DNA from: JACCWP01 sp963785115 | GTDB lineage: Bacteria > Actinomycetota > Actinomycetes > Propionibacteriales > Nocardioidaceae | DNA length: 64,000 nucleotides | Assembly: GCA_963785115.1 (NCBI GenBank) | Contig: CAWATY010000006.1 | Span: 124,001-188,000 of the forward strand | Direction of reading: 5' to 3' | Shown here: piece after piece, positions 1-6,965 of the stretch | How positions within the stretch are numbered: the first letter of the stretch is position 1 | How the letters are laid out: each line of letters starts with the position of its first letter | Translations under genes and position numbers: made by a program | Notes under the pieces: generated by a model | What the model saw: only the letters and a program-made list of their open reading frames with translations | What the model was told of the DNA's origin: nothing | Database searches by the model: none

Positions 1-864
1 CGCGACGGCCCGGGTGAACGCGTACTGGGTGTCGGTGTCGACGTTCATCTTCACCACGCCGTAGTCGACCGCGGCCGCGATCTCGTCGGCGCTCGAGCCC
101 GAGCCGCCGTGGAACACCAGGTGGAAGGGTTTCGCACCCTCGCCGAGGTCCCACTTGTCGGCGACGGCCTTCTGCGCCTCCTGCAGGATCTCCGGGCGCA
201 ACTTGACGTTGCCCGGCTTGTAGACACCATGCACATTGCCGAACGTCAGCGCGGTGAGGTAGCGACCCTTCTCGCCGAGCCCCAGCTCCTCGACGGTACG
301 GACCGCGTCGCCCGGCGCCGAGTAGAGCTTCTCGTCCATCTTGCCGACGATGCCGTCCTCCTCGCCGCCGACCACCCCGACCTCGATCTCGAGGACGACG
401 TGCGCGGCGGCGGCCTTCTCGAGCAGCTCCTGCGCGATCTGCAGGTTCTCCTCCAGCTCGACCGCCGAACCGTCCCACATGTGCGACTGGAACAGCGGCT
501 CGCCGCCCGCCTCGACGCGCTCCTTGCTCAGCTCGAGCAGCGGTCGGACGAAGCCGTCGAGCTTGTCCTTGGGGCAGTGGTCGGTGTGCAGCGCCACGTT
601 GACGGGGTAGTTCTTCGCGACCTCCCGGGCGTACGCCGCGAACGCCGCCGACCCGGTCACCATGTTCTTGATGGTCGCGCCGGACAGGAAGTCCGCCCCG
701 CCGGTCGACACCTGCACGATCCCGTCGCTCTCCGCCTCGGCGAACCCGCGCAGCGCGGCGTTCAGCGTCTGCGACGAGGTGACGTTGATCGCCGGGTAGG
801 CGAACGACTTCTCCTTGGCGGTGTCGAGCATCTGCGCGTAGACCTCGGGCGAGGCGATCGGCAT
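1..864 (-). CDS. fbaA: Fructose-bisphosphate aldolase class II (3' end outside the window)
   Basis: Zn-dependent aldolase of glycolysis and gluconeogenesis that interconverts fructose-1,6-bisphosphate with DHAP and glyceraldehyde-3-phosphate in the cytosol. The 288 codons present begin MPIASPEVYAQML. They contain the metal and substrate motif ALHTDHCPK near residue 95, the Glu-rich EIEVGVVGGEEDG block, TFGNVHGVYKPG and the phosphate-binding HGGSGSSADEI. This order fits the long FbaA-type (about 340 aa) class II enzyme, so roughly 50 residues lie beyond the left edge. The ATG at 864 is the natural N-terminus of the family. The gene stands alone on the minus strand, and the next gene upstream ends elsewhere with its own promoter. 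Identification is firm. Confidence 0.96.
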   Translation of the reverse strand, partial: MPIASPEVYAQMLDTAKEKSFAYPAINVTSSQTLNAALRGFAEAESDGIVQVSTGGADFLSGATIKNMVTGSAAFAAYAREVAKNYPVNVALHTDHCPKDKLDGFVRPLLELSKERVEAGGEPLFQSHMWDGSAVELEENLQIAQELLEKAAAAHVVLEIEVGVVGGEEDGIVGKMDEKLYSAPGDAVRTVEELGLGEKGRYLTALTFGNVHGVYKPGNVKLRPEILQEAQKAVADKWDLGEGAKPFHLVFHGGSGSSADEIAAAVDYGVVKMNVDTDTQYAFTRAVA

Positions 865-907
865 GGCGGGCTCCCTCGGCGGACGGTGGCGGCACCGGCC
901 AGGATAG

Positions 908-2260
908 TCAGCGCAGCTCGGACTGCAGCGCTCGCGCCGCCACCTGGACCGGGTCCCACGTCGACGACAGCGGCGGGACGTACCCGAGGTCCAGGTCGAT
1001 CAGGTCGGCGACCGTCATCCCGGCCCACAGCGCGGTCGCCACGATGTCGACGCGCAGCCCGGTGCCCGAGCCCCCGACGAGCTGTCCCCCGAGCAGCCGC
1101 CCGCCTGGCTCGGCGGTCAGCCGGACCGTCATCGGCTCGGCGTCGGGGTGGTAGCCCGCGCGAGTCGCGGTCTCGACGGTCGCCGACACCACCTCGCGAC
1201 CGAGGGCTTCGGCATCGGTGACGCTCAGTCCGCTGCGGCCCACCTCCAGACCGCAGGCCGTGGTGACCGCCGTGCCCACCACTCCGGCGAACACGTCGGA
1301 GCCGCCGGTGAGGTTGCGGCCGATCACCCGGCCCTGCTTGTTGGCGTGCGTGCCGAGCGGCACGTGCGCGTACGCCTCGCGCACCCGGTCCCACACCTCG
1401 ACGCAGTCGCCGGCGGCCCATACCCCGGGATGCCCGGGCACCGCCATCGAGGGATCGGTACGCACCCCGCCGGACTCGCCCACCGGCAGGTCGGCCGCCG
1501 CGGCCAGGGCAGCCCGGGGACGTACCCCGAGACCGAGCATGACGATGTCGGCGTCGTACGTGCGGTCGCTGGTCGTGACCCCGCGGACCCGGCCTCCGTC
1601 GCCGGTCTCGAAGCCCTCGACCCTGGCGTCCATGTGCACGGCGACGCCCATCTCCTGCATGGCCTCGCGCACCCGCCGCCCGAGCTCAGGGTCGAGCGTG
1701 CCCATCGGCTCGGCCGCCTGGTCGAGCAGCGTCGTGTCCAGGCCGCGCCGCAGGCAGGCGTCGGCCATCTCCACGCCGATGTAGCCGGCACCGACGACCA
1801 CCGCCTTCTCGACGCCGGACCGGCCGAGGGAGTCGAGCAGCCGGCAGCCGTCGTCGAGTGTCTGGACTCCGTGCACGCCGGCGGCGTCGGCGCCCGGCAC
1901 GGGCGGCACCACCGGCTCGGCCCCGGTGGCGAGCACGAGGTGGTCGAAGCCGATCCGCTCGTCTCCCTCGTCGGCCCGCACCGTGACCTCGCGGGACGCG
2001 AGATCGAGAGCGGTGGCGGTCGTGCCGGTGCGTACATCGATGCCGCGCTCGCGGTGCTCCTCGGGAGTACGGGCGACCAGCGCGTCGGGTCCGTCGACCT
2101 GGCCGGCGATCCAGTACGGGATGCCGCAGGCGGAGTAGGAGGTCCAGAGACCGCGTTCGACCACGACCACCTCGAGGTCGTCGCCGCCGCGGCGCTTGGC
2201 CGTGGCCGCAGCGCTCATGCCGGCGGCGTCACCACCGATCACGAGCACGCGCGTCGTCAT
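908..2260 (-). CDS. FAD/NAD(P)-dependent disulfide oxidoreductase, CoA-disulfide reductase / NADH oxidase type
   Basis: A 450-aa flavoprotein of the pyridine-nucleotide disulfide oxidoreductase superfamily. FAD-binding VIGGDAAGMSAA is at residues 7-18, the second Rossmann motif VVVGAGYIGVE is near 157, and the FAD-ribityl motif GVWAAGDCVEV is near 283. The sequence SYSACGIPYWIAG at 41-53 places a single redox Cys45 where CoA-disulfide reductases and NADH oxidases carry theirs. Activity could therefore be CoADR, persulfide reductase or NOX; sequence alone does not decide. An upstream in-frame extension exists but runs through the 22-bp tandem array, so I start at ATG 2260, which lies 6 nt after a TACGGT box (minus strand) and suggests a leaderless mRNA. 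Confidence 0.87.
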   Translation of the reverse strand: MTTRVLVIGGDAAGMSAAATAKRRGGDDLEVVVVERGLWTSYSACGIPYWIAGQVDGPDALVARTPEEHRERGIDVRTGTTATALDLASREVTVRADEGDERIGFDHLVLATGAEPVVPPVPGADAAGVHGVQTLDDGCRLLDSLGRSGVEKAVVVGAGYIGVEMADACLRRGLDTTLLDQAAEPMGTLDPELGRRVREAMQEMGVAVHMDARVEGFETGDGGRVRGVTTSDRTYDADIVMLGLGVRPRAALAAAADLPVGESGGVRTDPSMAVPGHPGVWAAGDCVEVWDRVREAYAHVPLGTHANKQGRVIGRNLTGGSDVFAGVVGTAVTTACGLEVGRSGLSVTDAEALGREVVSATVETATRAGYHPDAEPMTVRLTAEPGGRLLGGQLVGGSGTGLRVDIVATALWAGMTVADLIDLDLGYVPPLSSTWDPVQVAARALQSELR

Positions 2261-2266
2261 CCGCGC

Positions 2267-2272
2267 ACCGTA
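2267..2272 (-). promoter_or_regulatory. -10 box (TACGGT) of a leaderless promoter
   Basis: On the minus strand TACGGT ends 6 nt before the ATG at 2260, so transcription would begin at or next to the start codon. No Shine-Dalgarno sequence precedes this ATG. Confidence 0.5.
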
Positions 2273-2278
2273 GACGGC

Positions 2279-2378
2279 CGCGGACGCCGCAACCACCCCA
2301 CGCGGATCGCGCAACCACACGCCGCGGATCGCGCAACCAAAGGCCGCGGACCGCGCAACCAAAGGCCGCGGATCGCGG
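2279..2378. repeat. 22-bp tandem repeat array, four full copies plus a partial copy
   Basis: Copies lie at 2279-2300, 2301-2322, 2323-2344 and 2345-2366, with a 12-bp partial copy at 2367-2378. The plus-strand unit begins CGCGGATCGCGCAACC and ends AAAGGC. Copies 2 and 3 differ at one base; copies 0 and 1 are more diverged. The array ends exactly against the stop codon (2379-2381) of the methyltransferase gene and reaches to within 20 bp of the downstream start codon. There are no spacers, so it is not a CRISPR. Confidence 0.9.
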
Positions 2379-3017
2379 TCAGGTGGGGGGCCAGGCGGTG
2401 GAGAGGTCGGCGTGGCGGCGGATCCAGGCATGCATGGCGACGGCGGCAGCGGCGCCGGCGTTGATCGAGCGGGTGGAGCCGAACTGCGCGATGGACAGGG
2501 TCTGCGTGCACGCATCGCGGGCCGCCGCGGTCAGCCCCGGGCCCTCCTGGCCGAACAGCAGCACGCAGTCGCGCGGGAGGTCGGCGGTCTCCAGCGGCAG
2601 GCTGCCCGGCTGGTTGTCGACGCCCAGCAGCGGCAGCCCCTCGCTGGCCGCCCACTCGGCGAGCGCGGCCACGTCGGGGTGGTGGCGGACGTGCTGGTAG
2701 CGGTCGGTCACCATCGCGCCGCGACGGTTCCACCGGCGCCGGCCGACGACGTGCACCTCGGCGGCCAGGAACGCGTTGGCGGTACGGACCACCGAGCCGA
2801 TGTTCAGGTCGTGCTGGAAGTTCTCGATCGCCACGTGGAAGCCGTGCCGGCGCCGGTCGAGATCCGCGACCACCGCGTCCTGCCGCCAGTAGCGGTAGGC
2901 GTCGACCACGTTGCGCCGGTCACCGGCGGCGAGCAGGTCAGGATCCAGCCGCGGGTCGTCCGGCAACGGCCCCTCCCAGGGGCCGACTCCGACGGGGAGG
3001 TCGTCCTCGCTGTGCAT
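2379..3017 (-). CDS. TrmH/SpoU-family RNA 2'-O-methyltransferase
   Basis: A 212-aa SPOUT-fold methyltransferase predicted to methylate a 2'-hydroxyl in tRNA or rRNA using S-adenosylmethionine. All three SpoU motifs are present: NIGSVVRTANAF near residue 72, LLFGQEGPGLT near 153, and LSIAQFGSTRSINAGAA near 173, which forms the knotted cofactor site. A short N-terminal segment of about 60 aa precedes the domain. ATG 3017 follows a good GGAGGACC ribosome-binding site. Which RNA and nucleotide it modifies cannot be told from sequence. The gene is divergent from the DedA gene and is followed directly by the 22-bp repeat array. Confidence 0.9.
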   Translation of the reverse strand: MHSEDDLPVGVGPWEGPLPDDPRLDPDLLAAGDRRNVVDAYRYWRQDAVVADLDRRRHGFHVAIENFQHDLNIGSVVRTANAFLAAEVHVVGRRRWNRRGAMVTDRYQHVRHHPDVAALAEWAASEGLPLLGVDNQPGSLPLETADLPRDCVLLFGQEGPGLTAAARDACTQTLSIAQFGSTRSINAGAAAAVAMHAWIRRHADLSTAWPPT

Positions 3018-3071
3018 CTGCTGGTCCTCCCGTGTTCAACCGACGGCGGTCCGGCGGTCGCGGCGCCCGCC

Positions 3072-3077
3072 TAGCGT
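3072..3077 (+). promoter_or_regulatory. -10 box (TAGCGT) of a leaderless promoter
   Basis: TAGCGT ends 7 nt before the GTG at 3085 of the DedA gene; no Shine-Dalgarno is seen. Confidence 0.45.
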
Positions 3078-3084
3078 CCCGGGT

Positions 3085-3759
3085 GTGGAGCTGCTGGGTC
3101 CCCAGGACCTGCTCACCTCGGCCGGGCCGTGGGCCCTGACCGCCGCCGCCCTCGTGATCGTCGCCGAGTGCGCCGTGCCGCTTGGCGTGGTGCTCCCCGG
3201 CGACACCCTGCTGCTGTCGGTGGGCATCCTCACCGGCCACGGGGTGGTCGCCCAACCGCTGCTCGTCGTGGTCGGCGTGCTGGTGGCGGCAGCGCTGGCC
3301 GGCAACGTCGTCGGGTACGAGACCGGCCGCTGGGTCGGGCCCCGGCTGCTCGGCGGGCACGCGTCGTCACGCACGGCGCGGGCCCGCCGGTTCTTCGACC
3401 GCCACGGGCCGTCGGCCGTCGTGCTGGCGCGGTTCGTGCCGGTGCTGCGGACGCTGGTGACCGTGACCGCCGGCGCGGCCGGGATGCCGCGGCGCGCGTA
3501 CCTGGCCTGGTCCGCCCTCGGCGCGGTGCTCTGGGCGGGCGGGCTGACGACGCTCGGCTGGGCCGCCGGTCAGGTGCCGTTCGTCCGCCAGCACGTCCAG
3601 CCGCACCTCGACCTGCTGGTCCTGCTGGCCGTGCTGCTGGTCGTCCTGCCCACGGCCACTCACCTGGTGCGGGAGCGGCGCCGCACGCACGCACCGGCGG
3701 TCGCGGTTCCGCACCCGGTGCCCGCAGGTCAGGGCAGCTCCAGGTCGTCGACCCCGTAG
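3085..3759 (+). CDS. DedA family integral membrane protein
   Basis: A 224-aa polytopic membrane protein of the DedA/SNARE-associated family, thought to act in membrane lipid homeostasis, undecaprenyl-phosphate or phospholipid recycling, and proton-dependent resistance. The N-terminus has the re-entrant motif AECAVPLGVVLPGDTLLLS. The middle holds the family signature FDRHGPSAVVLARFVPVLRT with its conserved basic residues, followed by PRRAYLAW. At least four hydrophobic segments follow the usual pattern. GTG 3085 is chosen because it gives a normal N-terminus and lies 7 nt after a TAGCGT box; the longer upstream frame runs into the divergent gene. The 3' end overlaps pyrE tail-to-tail by 31 bp. 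Confidence 0.9.
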   Translation: MELLGPQDLLTSAGPWALTAAALVIVAECAVPLGVVLPGDTLLLSVGILTGHGVVAQPLLVVVGVLVAAALAGNVVGYETGRWVGPRLLGGHASSRTARARRFFDRHGPSAVVLARFVPVLRTLVTVTAGAAGMPRRAYLAWSALGAVLWAGGLTTLGWAAGQVPFVRQHVQPHLDLLVLLAVLLVVLPTATHLVRERRRTHAPAVAVPHPVPAGQGSSRSSTP

Positions 3760-4301
3760 GCGAACCGGTACGGCAGGCCGGCCTCCTCCACCTTCGCCCG
3801 CGCGTCGGTGTCGCGGTCGGCGACGACCGCCACGGCGACGACCTCGGCGCCCGCCTCGCGCAGCGCCTCGACGGCGGTGAGCACCGAGCCGCCCGTGGTC
3901 GAGGTGTCCTCGACGGCGAGCACCCGCCGCCCGCTCACGTCGGGGCCCTCGATCCGACGCTGCAGCCCGTGCGCCTTGCCCTGCTTGCGAACCACGAACG
4001 CGTCCAGCCGACGACCCTCCGCGGCCGCCGCGTGCAGCATCGCTGTCGCGACCGGGTCGGCGCCGAGAGTCAGGCCACCGACGGCATCCACGTCGAGGTC
4101 GCGGACCAGGTCGATCATGACCCGGCCCACCAGCGGCGCCGCCTCGGCGTCGAGGGTGACCCGGCGCAGATCGATGTAGTAGTCGGCCTCGCGCCCGGAA
4201 GACAGGGTGACCCTGCCCCGCACGATCGCCTTGTCGTTGATCTGGCGACGCAATGCCTCGCGGTCGGCGGTCACGTCGGTGCGGTCCGTCACGTCGGTCA
4301 C
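3729..4301 (-). CDS. pyrE: Orotate phosphoribosyltransferase
   Basis: Catalyses orotate + PRPP to orotidine-5'-monophosphate, the fifth step of de novo UMP synthesis. The 190-aa length is standard for the short PyrE form. The PRPP-binding loop VLAVEDTSTTGGS is near residue 130, and the catalytic-loop region VVRKQGKAHG near 104 supplies the basic residues. Substrate-contact elements ALRRQINDKAIVRG and SSGREADYYIDLR are at the N-terminus. GTG 4301 opens the frame, with a TAGGGT box 8 nt upstream. The C-terminus (YGVDDLELP) overlaps the convergent DedA gene by 31 bp. Confidence 0.93.
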   Translation of the reverse strand: MTDVTDRTDVTADREALRRQINDKAIVRGRVTLSSGREADYYIDLRRVTLDAEAAPLVGRVMIDLVRDLDVDAVGGLTLGADPVATAMLHAAAAEGRRLDAFVVRKQGKAHGLQRRIEGPDVSGRRVLAVEDTSTTGGSVLTAVEALREAGAEVVAVAVVADRDTDARAKVEEAGLPYRFAYGVDDLELP

Positions 4302-4309
4302 GGCGCCCG

Positions 4310-4315
4310 ACCCTA
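4310..4315 (-). promoter_or_regulatory. -10 box (TAGGGT) upstream of pyrE
   Basis: Minus-strand TAGGGT ends 8 nt before GTG 4301. It lies back to back with the box of the divergent aminotransferase gene, giving a compact 44-bp divergent promoter region. Confidence 0.42.
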
Positions 4316-4332
4316 GTCGGCGCCGGGCTGGC

Positions 4333-4338
4333 TAGGGT
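4333..4338 (+). promoter_or_regulatory. -10 box (TAGGGT) of a leaderless promoter
   Basis: TAGGGT ends 7 nt before ATG 4346 of the aminotransferase gene; there is no Shine-Dalgarno sequence. Confidence 0.47.
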
Positions 4339-4345
4339 CGGACGC

Positions 4346-5503
4346 ATGCAGCGGCGCTCGCAGCGGGTCACCGGTCTCGGCACCACGATCTTCGCCGAGA
4401 TGTCGCAACTGGCGCTGCGAACCGGTTCGGTCAACCTCGGCCAGGGCTTCCCCGACGTCGACGGACCGAGCGAGGTGATCGAGCGGGCGGTCGAGGCGCT
4501 GCGCACCGGGCACAACCAGTACGCCCCCGGCCCCGGCGTGCCCGAGCTGCGGCAGGCGGTGGCCGAGCACCAGCAGCGGCACTACGGGATCGAGCTCGAC
4601 CCCGACCGGGAGGTGCTGGTCACCACCGGTGCCACCGAGGGCATCGCCGCGGCCCTGCTGGGGCTCATCGACCCCGGCGACGAGGTCGTCGTGCTCGAGC
4701 CCTACTACGACTCGTACGTCGCCGGCATCCAGCTGGCCGGTGGCGTACGGCGACCGGTGACCCTGCGGGCACCGGACTTCCGGCTCGACACCGACGAGCT
4801 GCGGGCGGCGGTGTCGCCACGGACGCGGGTGCTGCTGATCAACAGCCCGCACAACCCGACCGGCACCGTGCTCACCGAGCGCGAGCTGTCGGCGATCGCC
4901 GAGGTCGCTGTCGAGCACGACCTGGTGGTCGTCACCGACGAGGTCTACGAGCACCTCACGTTCGACACGTCCGTGCACCGGCCGCTGGCCACCTTCCCCG
5001 GCATGGCCGAACGCACCCTCACCGTCTCCAGCGCCGGCAAGACGTTCTCGTTCACCGGCTGGAAGATCGGCTGGGTGTGCGGGCCGCCGGAGCTGGTCGC
5101 CTCGGTGCTGACGGCCAAGCAGTTCCTCACGTTCACGTCCGGCGCACCGCTGCAGCCGGCCGTGGCACACGCGCTGCGGTTGCCCACCACGGTGCTCGAC
5201 GACCTGCGCGAGGAGCTGGAGGGCAAGCGCGACCTGCTCTGCGACGGGCTCAAGCGGATCGGCTTCGGCGTGCACGTGCCGCAGGGGACGTACTTCGCGA
5301 CGACCGACGTGCGACCACTCGGCTACGACGACGGCGTGGAGTTCTGCCGCGACCTGCCGACCCGGGCTGGTGTGGTGGCGATCCCGCACCAGGTGTTCTA
5401 CGACGACGTCGAGGCTGGTCGGCCTCTGGTCCGGTGGGCGTTCTGCAAACGCGACGACGTGCTGGTCGAGGCGCTGGGCCGACTCGAGCGCGCCTTCGGC
5501 TGA
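4346..5503 (+). CDS. Class I/II PLP-dependent aminotransferase
   Basis: A 385-aa fold-type I aminotransferase. The PLP Schiff-base lysine sits in SSAGKTFSFTGWKIGW (about residue 231). The SPHNPTGTVLT block near 170, VTDEVYEHL near 195 and the terminal RWAFCK arginine are all in place. GTTIFAEMSQLALRTGSVNLGQGFPD at the start resembles the kynurenine/methionine aminotransferase (YbdL, KAT) subgroup; actinobacterial relatives are also annotated as N-succinyldiaminopimelate aminotransferase. Substrate is therefore not settled. ATG 4346 is the family N-terminus and directly follows a leaderless-type promoter. Divergent from pyrE; its transcript should end at the hairpin at 5532-5551. Confidence 0.88.
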   Translation: MQRRSQRVTGLGTTIFAEMSQLALRTGSVNLGQGFPDVDGPSEVIERAVEALRTGHNQYAPGPGVPELRQAVAEHQQRHYGIELDPDREVLVTTGATEGIAAALLGLIDPGDEVVVLEPYYDSYVAGIQLAGGVRRPVTLRAPDFRLDTDELRAAVSPRTRVLLINSPHNPTGTVLTERELSAIAEVAVEHDLVVVTDEVYEHLTFDTSVHRPLATFPGMAERTLTVSSAGKTFSFTGWKIGWVCGPPELVASVLTAKQFLTFTSGAPLQPAVAHALRLPTTVLDDLREELEGKRDLLCDGLKRIGFGVHVPQGTYFATTDVRPLGYDDGVEFCRDLPTRAGVVAIPHQVFYDDVEAGRPLVRWAFCKRDDVLVEALGRLERAFG

Positions 5504-5531
5504 CCCGCTGACCCAGCGACGTCCACGGACC

Positions 5532-5551
5532 CCCAGCGCAACAGCGCTGGG
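5532..5551. terminator. Candidate bidirectional terminator hairpin
   Basis: Perfect 8-bp GC-rich stem with loop AACA, placed between the convergent aminotransferase and membrane-protein genes. A second stem (GCAGTTTT at 5557-5564, AAAACTGC at 5581-5588) follows and supplies a T-run on either strand. Confidence 0.6.
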
Positions 5552-5586
5552 TCAGCGCAGTTTTCCCTGCCTAGGCTGCGAAAACT
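5532..5586. repeat. 55-bp direct repeat, left copy (hairpin plus AT-flanked palindrome)
   Basis: The copy consists of an 8-bp hairpin (CCCAGCGC at 5532-5539, GCGCTGGG at 5544-5551), then TCAGCG, an 18-bp variable stretch and CTGCGAAAACT at 5576-5586. A second copy with identical spacing is at 6893-6947 in the same orientation. The right half is an imperfect palindrome (TTTTCCCTGC, CTAG, GCTGCGAAAA at 5561-5584). Confidence 0.75.
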
Positions 5587-5624
5587 GCTGCCACGTGGTC
5601 GGGGCGGGCCCACTCGTGCGCGGG

Positions 5625-6780
5625 TCAGACCGCGCCGGCCTTCTTCCCGGCGAACCACGAGCCGGCATCGCCGACGAAGAGCATGACCACGATGGCGATC
5701 GCGGCCACGGTGTAGAGCAGCCCGAGCGGGAAGAACACCAGCCCGAGCAGCGCGGTCGGCACGCTCAGCACGGTGAGCAGGATGCGGCCGAGGCCGGACC
5801 CGCGCAGCACCATCACCGAGACGACGATGGCCAGCACGGAGAACAGGATGAAGATCCCGCCGGTGACGAATCGTGAACGTCTGCAGGTCCGAGGCCGTGA
5901 GCGTGAACTCGTCGAAGAGCTCACTGAAGTTGGGGTCGGCCTCCAGCTCGTCGTAGACGTCGTCGGTGGCGACCGCGACGGCGAGCACGAGAAAGGCCCA
6001 GAACAGCACGGTGAGCCCGGAGAGCACCATCGTGAGGATCGCCGAGGTCGTGACCGTGCCGGGGCGCTTGGTCGGGTACGGCGTGGGTGGGGGTCCGTAC
6101 CCGTAGGGCTGCTGGCCGTAGGGCTGCTGGCCGTAGGGCTGCTGGCCGTAGGGCTGCTGGCCGTAGGGCTGGTTGGGGTCCGTGGGGTACTGCGGCGGGG
6201 GCGGAGGCGGGGGCTGCTGGCCGTACGGCGGCGGCTGGCCGTACGGCGGGTCGGACTGCTCGGGCGGCTCCTGGCCGGACGGTGGCGTGGGGCTCGACAT
6301 CGGGTCTCCTCGCAGGGTGCTCGCGGCGCGGTCGGGTGCCGGCCCCGACCCCACCGCGGCGTACCAGCTGCGCGCGTCGCGAGTCCACAACAAGACGACG
6401 CCGACGACGGCCAGCAGGGCGGGAACGAGGCCGGCCCATCCTGACACAGCCGACGGCAGCGCCATCACGGGAAGCACGACGGTCAGCGCGATCCGCGACG
6501 GCTGGTGGCCGCGGTAGGCATACACGGCGAACACGACGGCGGTGATGCTGAGCACGGCGACCCCGGTGAGCATCCAGCGCATGGCCCGGAGCACGTCGTC
6601 GGGGTCGATGGTGATGCCGAGCGGATTGGGGGCCTGCTCGATCTCGTCCCGCAGCGCGGAGGAGTCGAGCTCGGCGGTGACTCCGAGGCACGCCACGAGC
6701 ACCAGAGCGGCACCCCCGCCGGCGAGCAGGCACGCCCGCGCCACCGATCGGGGCCGAGGCGGCAGCGCACCCGAAGACAC
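5625..6780 (-). pseudogene. Pro/Gln-rich membrane protein with internally repeated domains; frame disrupted near 5870
   Basis: Function unknown. From GTG 6780 the frame encodes an N-terminal membrane domain of about 160 aa with four hydrophobic segments. It then continues without a stop into MSSPTPPSGQEPP (ATG 6300, preceded by GAGGAGACCCG), a Pro/Gln/Tyr-rich linker containing QQPYG repeats, and a second membrane domain. The two membrane domains look paralogous: they end in WTRDARSWYAA and FVGDAGSWFAG. Near 5865-5880 the frame must shift by one nucleotide to join SDLQTF to VTGGIFILFSVL; the shifted frame ends at 5625. Without the shift the read enters implausible Arg/His-rich sequence. So this is either two genes that have lost the first stop, or a fusion, plus an indel that may be an assembly error. 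Confidence 0.65.
6106..6165. repeat. 15-bp coding tandem repeat, four perfect copies
   Basis: Unit GGGCTGCTGGCCGTA on the plus strand repeats at 6106-6120, 6121-6135, 6136-6150 and 6151-6165, encoding YGQQP periods in the minus-strand protein. Diverged copies flank it on both sides. Confidence 0.9.
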
Positions 6781-6889
6781 CCCGTCATCCCATCACGCGG
6801 CGTACCAGCGGGACCCGGTGGACCGACCGGACCGACCGGACCCGCCGCACCCGGCTGCGTTTTCGCAGGGTGGGCTGCGAAACCGGAAC

Positions 6890-6915
6890 TGACCCAGCGC
6901 TGTAGCGCTGGGTCA
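6890..6915. terminator. Terminator-like perfect hairpin downstream of clpB
   Basis: TGACCCAGCGC (6890-6900), loop TGTA, GCGCTGGGTCA (6905-6915): an 11-bp perfect stem. It lies 50 bp after the clpB stop codon on the minus strand. A further stem, TTTCGCAG/CTGCGAAA, is at 6861-6882. Confidence 0.65.
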
Positions 6916-6947
6916 GCGTCACCGTCGCAGCCTGGGCTGCGAAAACT
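6893..6947. repeat. 55-bp direct repeat, right copy
   Basis: Same layout and length as 5532-5586: CCCAGCGC, four-base loop, GCGCTGGGTCAGCG, 18 variable bases, CTGCGAAAACT. The two copies flank the disrupted membrane-protein gene in direct orientation. Confidence 0.75.
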
Positions 6948-6965
6948 CGGCCACCAGAGCCCCGG

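Noticed and set aside
2279..2378. CRISPR-like array
   Set aside because: The 22-bp units abut without spacers and there are no cas genes.
6106..6165. Regulatory repeat or CRISPR
   Set aside because: The 15-bp repeat is in frame and encodes YGQQP periods of a Pro/Gln-rich linker.
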